From NCBI GenBank assembly GCA_035652815.1, contig DASRDB010000019.1, positions 186,001 through 250,000 of the forward strand: a stretch of 64,000 bases of DNA. The letters run 5' to 3'. A model generated the notes under the pieces. The model worked only from the letters and a program-made list of their open reading frames with translations. It was not told where the DNA came from and ran no database searches. Origin of the DNA: DASRDB01 sp035652815. Lineage in GTDB: Bacteria > Chloroflexota > Ktedonobacteria > Ktedonobacterales > Ktedonobacteraceae. The stretch's first letter is position 1; every line of letters starts with the position of its first letter. Below are positions 50,562 to 57,550 of this stretch, piece by piece. The translations under genes and the position numbers were made by a program.

Positions 50562-51668
50562 TTAGAATTCGATCACGCCGCGAATGTTTTTGCCCGCTAT
50601 CATATCGGCATAGGCTTCGTTGACCTGGTCGAGCGTGTAGGTGCGTGTCACCAGCTCGTCCAGCTTCAGCTTTCCGGCGTGGTAGAGGGCCAGCATGTTG
50701 GGAATGTCGTAGCGCGGCTGCGAGTCGCCATAGAGCGTTCCCATCAGCGTCTTCTGGTACAGCACGAGGTCAAGCGGCGGTATCGGAATCGACTCCGCGG
50801 TTGCGGGTGTGAGGCCGATGACTACCACTGTGCCGTTTTTGCCCGTCGCGGCATATGCCTGTCCGATTGTTGCGGGAGTGGCGATAGCCTCGAAGGCATA
50901 ATCGACGCCCTCGCCCCAGGTCAGGTCACGAGCGACGGATACCGGGTCTTCACGTGTGGAGTTAACGGTATGGGTCGCGCCCAGTTCCTTCGCTTTCTCC
51001 AGCTTGAAGTCATTCACATCGACGGCGATAATCATGCGAGCGCCTGCCAGGGCCGCGCCTTGAACGACGTTCATGCCGATGCCGCCCACGCCAATGATCA
51101 TTACTGTACTGCCGGGCACCACCTTTGCGCGGTGTGTCACTGCCCCTACTCCGGTCGGTACGCCACAGCCCACCAGGACTGCCCGGTTCAGTGGATAGTA
51201 GTCCGCGACAGGTACCACCGACATATCTGGCACAACCGTGTACTCGCTGAAGGTCGAGATGACGCACATCTGTCCGACATCTTCGCCATTGGGTCCATGC
51301 ATGCGGAAGGTGCCATCAAGCTGCGGTCCTGCCAAAATAGCCGCACCCTTGTTGCAGAGGTTGGCGTGCCCTGAAGTGCAGTAGCGACAGGTTCCGCACG
51401 AGGGAATGAAAGTCAGGACTACGTGATCTCCTGGTTTGCAGTTCGTCACATTTGGTCCGACCTTCTCGACGATGCCCGCGCCCTCATGTCCAAGCGCGAT
51501 GGGAAGATAGGCAGGCAGGTCGCCCACGACGATGTGATAGTCGGAGTGACAGATACCAGCCGCCACCATGCGGACAAGCACCTCATGTTCCTTTGGCTCG
51601 TCCAGTTCAACCTCTTCTACGCGGATGGGTTCGCCCGGTGCATGCAACACTGCTGCTCGTGTCTTCAT
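50562..51668 (-). CDS. Zinc-dependent alcohol dehydrogenase (NDMA-dependent, mycofactocin-associated type)
   Basis: A 368-residue medium-chain dehydrogenase. Catalytic zinc ligands are in AAGICHSDYHIVVGD and GHEGAGIVEKVG; the structural zinc Cys cluster is CGTCRYCTSGHANLC. The cofactor domain has IIGVGGIGMNVVQGAALAGA. The length, cluster and end DMIAGKNIRGVIEF fit the NDMA-dependent group that keeps its NAD bound and needs mycofactocin for reoxidation. The mycofactocin genes lie 3-9 kb away. It follows the chelatase D-like gene by 96 bp. Confidence 0.87.
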   Translation of the reverse strand: MKTRAAVLHAPGEPIRVEEVELDEPKEHEVLVRMVAAGICHSDYHIVVGDLPAYLPIALGHEGAGIVEKVGPNVTNCKPGDHVVLTFIPSCGTCRYCTSGHANLCNKGAAILAGPQLDGTFRMHGPNGEDVGQMCVISTFSEYTVVPDMSVVPVADYYPLNRAVLVGCGVPTGVGAVTHRAKVVPGSTVMIIGVGGIGMNVVQGAALAGARMIIAVDVNDFKLEKAKELGATHTVNSTREDPVSVARDLTWGEGVDYAFEAIATPATIGQAYAATGKNGTVVVIGLTPATAESIPIPPLDLVLYQKTLMGTLYGDSQPRYDIPNMLALYHAGKLKLDELVTRTYTLDQVNEAYADMIAGKNIRGVIEF

Positions 51669-51764
51669 GTAATAAACCTCCTGAGAAAATTACCTGGCCC
51701 AGGTGGGCAGAATGCTCTTCTGATGAATGTAGCAAGCCATGTAAAAAATGCTATTCGCCTGCTC

Positions 51765-53738
51765 TCACCCCCTTTGCAATAATGGACTATGAATATTCGA
51801 AGCGCCTGGAGAACCAAGCAGGTAGTAATCAGCTTCAAGCGCAAGAGCTAATTCCTTTGCTGGAGCAAGTTCCTCTGTGAAAGATGCCGCGTGGGGATTG
51901 GTGTCAATGAGTACTGCTGGAATACGCCGCGAAGCGATCCCGCGAGCCACTGAAAGCGCGTCGCGTTGCGGAGTAATACTGCGCATGTTGCCAGAAAGGT
52001 CAATGTTTGCGATGCCGTCAGTCAGTACAATCAAGAACGGCTTTATTGCCGGGTCGCGCATGCGTTCCGTCTCAGCAAGTCGCAGGCCTTCTAGCAAACC
52101 GGTAGCAAGCGGTGTGCAGCCTCCCACGTAGAGTTCATCCACGCAGCGCCGGGCGCGCGTAAAATTACGGGTTGGCGGCAGGACAAGGCGGCCCTGCGCG
52201 AAGCGAAAGACGAGCATCGCCACGCGGTCGCGTTTCTCATAGGCGTGCTGGAGCATCGCCAGCAGGACGCGCTTCGTCTGTGGCATATATCGGCGGGCCA
52301 TCACCGAGTCGCTGCCATCCACGATGAAAATGAGTAAAGAACGGGTTTTGCGTTCGCGTATCTTCTGTCGCAGGTCATGTATGCGCAGTTCCATCTTGCC
52401 GCCCGCAATGCGTCCACGTGAGGGTTGATGAGGCGCGGCGGCCCTGATAGTAGCGGTGAAGGCTACATCTGTCACTGGCCGCGCCTGCCGGGTTCGCATA
52501 GATCGACCGCTACGCCGCGCCGTGAGCGAGATGAAGCGTCTGCCGCCTTCTTTACGCACCAGCCTGTCACGTAGTATAGAGATGACATGCTGCACCTGTG
52601 TGAGGTCGTTTTCCCCTCTTAAGGGACGCGAGAGACCTGCAGGCCCTTCGCGCTGATTGGTGCGCTCTTCGAGGTCATCGTCAATGATGCCTGACTCTTC
52701 GGGACGGTCGCTATCTGCCGCGCCCTCAGGCACCTGCTCTAATGTGCGCGCGAGTTGTTGTGCGAGATTGCTCCCTGGTCGCGCTCGATGCTGCATTGCC
52801 AGCGAAAGTGCCTGCTCCACGTCGCTCACTTTCACTTCCAAACGGTCTTCCCAGGCGGCAATCGCACGCGCTGCGCGCAAGACGACAATATCGCCCCGGT
52901 GTCCCTCTGCGTGCAGTTCTCGCGCCACCAGATGCGCAACCACCTGCCGTAAATAGCGTGATACCTTTACCTGTGGCAGCAAGTTTCTTGCCTGCTCAAT
53001 ATTCCCGGCAAGCGTTTCTTCCTGCTCCTGCCATGCTCGTATAAACGCCGCCGGGTCGTGGTCATAGGCCAGCCGCCGCTCGACTACCTCGATTCGCTCT
53101 GGCATACTTCGCAGGTCTTCGGCTTCGACATAAAGGCCGATGCGGTCGAGCAGTTGAGGGCGCAGCATACCCTCTTCCGGGTTCATGGTGCCAATTAATA
53201 CAAAACGGGACGGGTGAGCAAGGGAGATGCCATCACGTTCAAGGCGATGCACTCCCATTGCGGCAGCGTCTAGCAGTAAGTCAGCAACGGAGTCGTTGAG
53301 CAGGTTGATTTCATCCACGTAGAGGATACTCCGATTCGCGGCGGCCAGCAGTCCCGGCTCAAAATGATAGGAGCCGCTGCTAAGCGTAGCGGCAAAGTCA
53401 ATGCTTCCTGCCACGCGGTCTTCGCTCGCGTTGAGGGGCAGCGTTACTAACGAAACCTGCCTGCGCGTGATTGGCAATTGCTCGCCGCACTGTAAACGTT
53501 GCTGGCAGGTAAAGCACATGGCATGGGGAGTGGTTGGGTCGCAAAAATAGGGGCAGTCGGCCACGCCTGAAATTTCAGGGAGCAAGTGTGTGAGGGCGCG
53601 TACCATTGTCGATTTGCCCGTTCCGCGTCGGCCATAGACCAAGACGCCGCCAATTAGAGGGTCAATGGCGTTTAAGATCAGCGCGAGCCGCGTCTTGTTT
53701 TGTCCAACTATGGCACTCAACGGGAAAGCCGTCTTCAT
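51765..53738 (-). CDS. Magnesium-chelatase subunit D-like AAA+ protein with VWA domain
   Basis: A 657-residue protein with the same AAA+ part as the I-like gene (YGRRGTGKSTMVRALTHLLP, YVDEINLLNDSVADLLLDAA) and the same Cys insert (DCPYFCDPTTPHAMC). A Glu/Arg-rich linker at residues 330-370 joins it to a VWA domain (residues 460-657) with a MIDAS in IVDGSDSVMARRY, GCTPLATGLLEG and LIVLTDGIANID. The MIDAS has DGSDSV rather than DxSGS. It is an intact ChlD/BchD-like subunit. Function with the I-like ATPase in metal insertion or as a chaperone is open. Confidence 0.86.
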   Translation of the reverse strand: MKTAFPLSAIVGQNKTRLALILNAIDPLIGGVLVYGRRGTGKSTMVRALTHLLPEISGVADCPYFCDPTTPHAMCFTCQQRLQCGEQLPITRRQVSLVTLPLNASEDRVAGSIDFAATLSSGSYHFEPGLLAAANRSILYVDEINLLNDSVADLLLDAAAMGVHRLERDGISLAHPSRFVLIGTMNPEEGMLRPQLLDRIGLYVEAEDLRSMPERIEVVERRLAYDHDPAAFIRAWQEQEETLAGNIEQARNLLPQVKVSRYLRQVVAHLVARELHAEGHRGDIVVLRAARAIAAWEDRLEVKVSDVEQALSLAMQHRARPGSNLAQQLARTLEQVPEGAADSDRPEESGIIDDDLEERTNQREGPAGLSRPLRGENDLTQVQHVISILRDRLVRKEGGRRFISLTARRSGRSMRTRQARPVTDVAFTATIRAAAPHQPSRGRIAGGKMELRIHDLRQKIRERKTRSLLIFIVDGSDSVMARRYMPQTKRVLLAMLQHAYEKRDRVAMLVFRFAQGRLVLPPTRNFTRARRCVDELYVGGCTPLATGLLEGLRLAETERMRDPAIKPFLIVLTDGIANIDLSGNMRSITPQRDALSVARGIASRRIPAVLIDTNPHAASFTEELAPAKELALALEADYYLLGSPGASNIHSPLLQRG

Positions 53739-53811
53739 CGTCTGGCCTTTCAGACTGCTGAACTCGGTACTCGGGCTACGATTAAGATGTCAGGCGCTGT
53801 CATCTTGGATA

Positions 53812-53891
53812 CTGTAGGGACGCGATTCGTCGCGTCCACCTCGGTCTGAACGCGCACAAGAGGTAGGACGCGACGAATCGCGTCCCTACAG
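53812..53891. repeat. Family-2 inverted repeat
   Basis: CTGTAGGGACGCGATTCGTC (53812-) and its reverse complement ending at 53891 give arms of about 30 nt with one gap. Each arm is also a hairpin by itself, GGACGCGA-TTCG-TCGCGTCC, so the element can fold as two small stems or one long one. It fills the gap between the SDR and chelatase D-like genes. Confidence 0.9.
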
Positions 53892-53978
53892 GAGTATTCC
53901 CATTATTTTATCAAAATTCATGAGTGATAGCCATGCTATCATATACCTGAGTTGTTTGTCAAAAGACGGTTGGCTGCT

Positions 53979-54842
53979 TCATCGTGTTAAATACCCGGCA
54001 TCGACCGGAATGGCCGAACCCGTAAGGTGCCTTGCCTCGTCGGAAGCCAACCATAACACGACTTTGCTGATGTCCTCGGGCGCGATCAGGTTGCGATCTG
54101 GAAAGAGGTTGATCCGGTTCATCAATTCAAGCATGTGTTCGTAAGTGGCCAGTGGACCGGGGCCTCCTGCGAAGGCGTCGTAGATGGCCTGGTTTTTGCA
54201 CATTGCCGTATCCACACTGGTCGGACAGATTGCGTTCACATTGATGTTATACGGAGCGAGTTCGATAGCCAGCGTCTTTACCAGCCCGATGACGCCATGC
54301 TTGGCCGCGCTATAATGCGCCAGGCTGTGCATACCCTTAAAGCCAGCCGTTGAAGAGATACAGATAATCTTGCCGCTTCGCCTGGGCAGCATGTGCGGAA
54401 TGCTCACCTTACAGGTAATCCATACACCCTTGAGGTCAACGTTGACCGTCTCATCCCATTGTTCCTCGCTCATCTCCCAACTGAGTGCAAAGGAGTAGAG
54501 ACCGGCATTGGCGACCACAATGTCGATTGGCCCAAGTTCCTGCCGCGCTCGTTCGGCCAGCGCCTGCATCTCTTTCAGGTCGGTGACATCCGTTTGCGAG
54601 ATGAGAGCCTTGTTCCCCATCTCCTCGATTTCAGAGGCTAGAGAAGCCAGTTCCTCGGGAGTCGCCAGGGGATAGGGGATGGTGGCATATTGCCTGCAGG
54701 CATCACACAAGACCAGTCGCGCCCCTTCACGCGCGAAAGCCAGCGCATGAGCGCGGCCCATCCCATGCGCCGCGCCCGTAATAAATACAACCTTGTCTGA
54801 GAACCGTTTGAGCTGATTGCTAATAGACGCCGCAGATGCCAT
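53979..54842 (-). CDS. Mycofactocin-coupled SDR-family dehydrogenase
   Basis: A 287-residue short-chain dehydrogenase. The cofactor loop is VVFITGAAHGMGRAHALAFA, followed by the insert DACRQYATIPYPLATPEELA, typical of mycofactocin-coupled SDRs. The NAG motif is VVANAGLYSF, and the active site is CISSTAGFKGMHSLAHYSAA with Tyr-x3-Lys. It oxidises alcohols with a bound nicotinamide that mycofactocin re-oxidises. The ATG at 54842 lies within the last codons of mftA, so its 5' end is read in a second frame. Substrate unknown. Confidence 0.9.
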   Translation of the reverse strand: MASAASISNQLKRFSDKVVFITGAAHGMGRAHALAFAREGARLVLCDACRQYATIPYPLATPEELASLASEIEEMGNKALISQTDVTDLKEMQALAERARQELGPIDIVVANAGLYSFALSWEMSEEQWDETVNVDLKGVWITCKVSIPHMLPRRSGKIICISSTAGFKGMHSLAHYSAAKHGVIGLVKTLAIELAPYNINVNAICPTSVDTAMCKNQAIYDAFAGGPGPLATYEHMLELMNRINLFPDRNLIAPEDISKVVLWLASDEARHLTGSAIPVDAGYLTR

Positions 54843-55017
54843 CGATGGTGAAATCTTCGATGATAAGTTCCTCTTCCTCGAAATCTTCTTCCGGCGCGGT
54901 TTCTATATCCAGGGTATCAGGATTGGCGGCTTCAGCCGTCTCAGTAGTTGGCTGCTCAGCAACCACCGACTCTTCAGAGAACTGGGTTTCGTTCACAGGG
55001 AGCATGGAATCTGCCAT
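54820..55017 (-). CDS. mftA: Mycofactocin precursor peptide MftA
   Basis: A 65-residue acidic peptide ending in IDGICGVY, the core signature of MftA; MftC decarboxylates the last Tyr and joins it to the preceding Val. The leader EEDFEEEELIIEDF would be bound by MftB. Many MftA peptides are only about 30 residues, so the leader here is about twice as long. GAGGT lies upstream of the ATG. The stop codon follows the SDR start by 21 bases in another frame. Confidence 0.92.
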   Translation of the reverse strand: MADSMLPVNETQFSEESVVAEQPTTETAEAANPDTLDIETAPEEDFEEEELIIEDFTIDGICGVY

Positions 55018-55059
55018 GAAATGTACCTCGCTTCTGTTGTTGCCTGCTGATGTATTTCA

Positions 55060-55065
55060 AGTATA
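55060..55065 (-). promoter_or_regulatory. -10 box of the mftA promoter
   Basis: TATACT on the minus strand lies 43 bp before the mftA ATG. A good -35 was not seen. Confidence 0.4.
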
Positions 55066-55124
55066 CCATAAGATTTAGCTGAAACCTCTATCCTCAATGA
55101 TCATTTCTGACAAAGGTTTACTGC

Positions 55125-55739
55125 TTACCAGAAAGCGCCTGCCATTAAAGCGAAACCATAGAACATAACAATACATCCAAAAATAAAGGCTCCTGTCCCA
55201 CGTGAAAAATCAGGAAAGAAAGTATAATCGAGTATAGAAACCATAAATGCTGCCACCGTTGCTCCAACTAGCCAGCCGATAAACTGAGGCCAGTGTAACC
55301 TGGTAACTTGACCTCGCAGGCGAAAGAAGAAGACGAGTCCGGCAATGATGAGACCAAACATAAAGAATAAACCTAGCCCGGTTGCGATATGGCTCTTCTC
55401 CCCGGTTAAATCAAAGATCGCAAAAAGACCAAAAGCGGCTATGAAAACTCCCAGAAAGTAGAAGAGGCCCCTGATGATTCCAAATATGCTTATTCCAGAG
55501 CGTCGTCTTTCTGAAATTTTCTGATTGGGATTAAATTGGTAAGGCTCGTTGTAGTTGATTCCTGGCCAGGGTGGATTATAGCCTCTCTCATATGGTGCGT
55601 CATATTGTATTTGAGGGGCGTTATATTCTACCGGCTCCGGTTGTCTATATTCCTGCCCCCATTCAGGTTGTTCATAGGGCGACCGTTGAGGGTCTTGTTG
55701 TGGAAACCATTGCCGAGGTTGTTCGTATTGATTGCTCAT
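55125..55739 (-). CDS. Membrane protein with Tyr/Pro/Gln-rich N-terminus
   Basis: A 204-residue protein. Residues 1-75 are a disordered Pro/Tyr/Gln/Glu-rich tail (QPEWGQEYRQPEPVEYNAPQ) with repeated YE-P motifs; four TM helices occupy about 85-204. No family recognised. It lies upstream of mftA with a 107-bp gap and no obvious tie to mycofactocin. Confidence 0.6.
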   Translation of the reverse strand: MSNQYEQPRQWFPQQDPQRSPYEQPEWGQEYRQPEPVEYNAPQIQYDAPYERGYNPPWPGINYNEPYQFNPNQKISERRRSGISIFGIIRGLFYFLGVFIAAFGLFAIFDLTGEKSHIATGLGLFFMFGLIIAGLVFFFRLRGQVTRLHWPQFIGWLVGATVAAFMVSILDYTFFPDFSRGTGAFIFGCIVMFYGFALMAGAFW

Positions 55740-55833
55740 AGTGACCTTCTTTAAAAAAATTAGCTCGAAGAGTATCTTTGAATCTCAAGTATATTATACT
55801 ATCTTTGCGTGCCATGACCCACTTGTTTGCCAA

Positions 55834-55921
55834 TGTCATCCTGAGCGGCGCGAAGGATCTCCGGTCTCGACACACACATCGTCTGGCCAGTGAGAGATTC
55901 TTCGCTGCGCTCAGGATGACA
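55834..55921. repeat. Family-1 inverted repeat (copy 6)
   Basis: Arms at 55834-55860 and 55895-55921 start TGTCATCCTGAGCGGCGCGA and match with two mismatches. It lies before the mftB promoter, in a 305-bp gene-free gap. Confidence 0.85.
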
Positions 55922-55973
55922 GGCGAATGGATCTTGTTCATGGCATGATGGGAAATAGGTCTGATTGTATCCC

Positions 55974-56002
55974 TTGACTCTCTTTCATTTCCTGGGTATG
56001 CT
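55974..56002 (+). promoter_or_regulatory. Sigma-70-type promoter of mftBC
   Basis: TTGACT (55974-55979) and TATGCT (55997-56002) are separated by exactly 17 bp. It lies 42 bp before the mftB start. Confidence 0.7.
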
Positions 56003-56044
56003 TGCTTTTAGAAACATACGCTTGCAAATTTTCAGGAGAACGCC

Positions 56045-56326
56045 ATGACTCAATCTTCCCCCAGCTATCGCTTGATTGCTGAAGTTAAGATTCGCCGCGA
56101 AGCCTTTGGTGGTATCCTTTACAAGTATGGTTGTGCCGATAGGGGCGCGCTCTCATTTATCAATTCCCCGCGACTCATTGAGCTACTCATTACCGGTCAG
56201 CAGCAGTATGGAGGAGATCTTAACGCGGTCATAGAGCAGTCAAACTATTCCCCGGCTGGCAAGCAAAAGCTGTACGCCGCGCTGGACAATCTTGTCGAGC
56301 GCGGCTATGTCCTGGTTAATCAGTAA
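56045..56326 (+). CDS. mftB: Mycofactocin biosynthesis chaperone MftB
   Basis: A 93-residue protein of PqqD/RRE fold type. It has the family pattern IRREAFGGILYKYGC, then a winged-helix part ending LVERGYVLVNQ. MftB binds the MftA leader and presents the core to MftC. The start has CAGGAGAACGCC upstream. mftC follows after 48 bp on the same strand, so the two are probably one operon. Confidence 0.88.
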   Translation: MTQSSPSYRLIAEVKIRREAFGGILYKYGCADRGALSFINSPRLIELLITGQQQYGGDLNAVIEQSNYSPAGKQKLYAALDNLVERGYVLVNQ

Positions 56327-56374
56327 TTTCCTATAGCCATAGATTGATTTTGTACCTACAAAGGAGTATTCCCG

Positions 56375-57520
56375 ATGGCCGAACCCGTCTATTTCCTGGG
56401 CAAACAATCGCGAACGCAGACAGCCTCTATGCAGCAAGTGGGTACGATTGGCCCGGTTCATCCTGCCGCTCTCAATGCCATGCAGCAAACGGGCGAAATG
56501 GCCTCACCTAAAAGCGCGCGAGGTTCACAGTATTTCCTGCAAGGCGGTCTCTCCGCACCTATCACTGTCACCTGGGAAATTACGGCGGCCTGCAATATTG
56601 CCTGCATTCACTGCCTTTCGGCCTCTGGAAGACGACGGCCACGCGAATTGACGAAGCAGCAATCGCTCGCCCTGGTTGATGAACTGGCGGATATGCAAGT
56701 CTTTCAAATTCATTTTGGCGGCGGCGAACCCTTTATCTATCCCGGCATCTGGCAGGTTCTCGAACGCTGCAAGGAGCGCGAACTCGTAATGTGTGTCAGT
56801 ACCAATGGCACCCTTATCACCCAGCAACGCGCCCGCCGCCTCGCCCAACTTGAACCTATCTATTTTCAGGTCAGTCTTGATGGCGGCACACCGCAAACTA
56901 ATGACCGTATTCGCGGCGAGGGCGTATTCAAACGCGCTCTACGCGGCCTGGAATTGCTCGCCACCGAAAATCTGAGCCTCACGGTGAATAGTGTCCTCAC
57001 GCGCTACAGCTTTGCCGAACTCGACCGCCTTTATGAGATTGCCGCCAGTTTTAACGCGAAGCTGCGCGTTACCCGCCTGCGTCCATCTGGGCGTGGTAAG
57101 GATGTCTGGGCCGATCTTCATCCTACTCGTGAGCAATATCGCGATTTCACCAACTGGCTCTCAGACCACCCCGATGTGTTGACTGCCGATTCCTTCTTCC
57201 ACCTGAATGCCTTTGGCAATAAGCTGGCGGGTCTCGACATGTGTGGGGCAGCTACCGCTACCTGCTGCATCTGTCCCGAAGGCGAGGTCTATCCATGCGC
57301 CTTCTTCCAGGCTCCCGAATTCGAGGCAGGCAATCTACACGAACACAGTTTTCGAGAAATCTGGGAGCGTTCCTCGCTCTTTGCTTTCTATCGCAATATG
57401 GGCAGTGGTGCCTGTACGGGCTGTGGTCAATACAACGTCTGTCACGGCGGTTGCCCCGCTACCAAGTGGTTCATTCATCAAAGCCTGCAAACACGCGATC
57501 CTGAGTGTGTGCTGGCATAG
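56375..57520 (+). CDS. mftC: Mycofactocin radical SAM maturase MftC
   Basis: A 381-residue radical SAM enzyme. The [4Fe-4S] motif is CNIACIHC (Cys73, Cys77, Cys80), and the GGE motif is HFGGGEPFIYPG. A SPASM domain with Cys residues in MCGAATATCCICPEG, CTGCGQYNVCHGGC and the final DPECVL holds two more clusters. It decarboxylates the C-terminal Tyr of MftA and makes a C-C bond to Val. About 60 extra N-terminal residues precede the core, more than in the mycobacterial protein. It ends convergent with mftF. Confidence 0.94.
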   Translation: MAEPVYFLGKQSRTQTASMQQVGTIGPVHPAALNAMQQTGEMASPKSARGSQYFLQGGLSAPITVTWEITAACNIACIHCLSASGRRRPRELTKQQSLALVDELADMQVFQIHFGGGEPFIYPGIWQVLERCKERELVMCVSTNGTLITQQRARRLAQLEPIYFQVSLDGGTPQTNDRIRGEGVFKRALRGLELLATENLSLTVNSVLTRYSFAELDRLYEIAASFNAKLRVTRLRPSGRGKDVWADLHPTREQYRDFTNWLSDHPDVLTADSFFHLNAFGNKLAGLDMCGAATATCCICPEGEVYPCAFFQAPEFEAGNLHEHSFREIWERSSLFAFYRNMGSGACTGCGQYNVCHGGCPATKWFIHQSLQTRDPECVLA

Positions 57521-57526
57521 ATGTAG

Positions 57527-57546
57527 GGGCGGTGCTTGCGCCGCCC
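57527..57546. terminator. Bidirectional hairpin between mftC and mftF
   Basis: GGGCGGTGC and GCGCCGCCC form a stem with one mismatch and loop TTG. It occupies the 30-bp gap between the two convergent stop codons and follows TGTAGG, the usual family-2 start. Confidence 0.6.
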
Positions 57547-57550
57547 ACCT

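Noticed and set aside
50544..51374. 276-residue open frame opposite the alcohol dehydrogenase
   Set aside because: It is a mirror frame of a well-conserved enzyme. It is Cys/His rich, lacks a ribosome site and shows no family signature.
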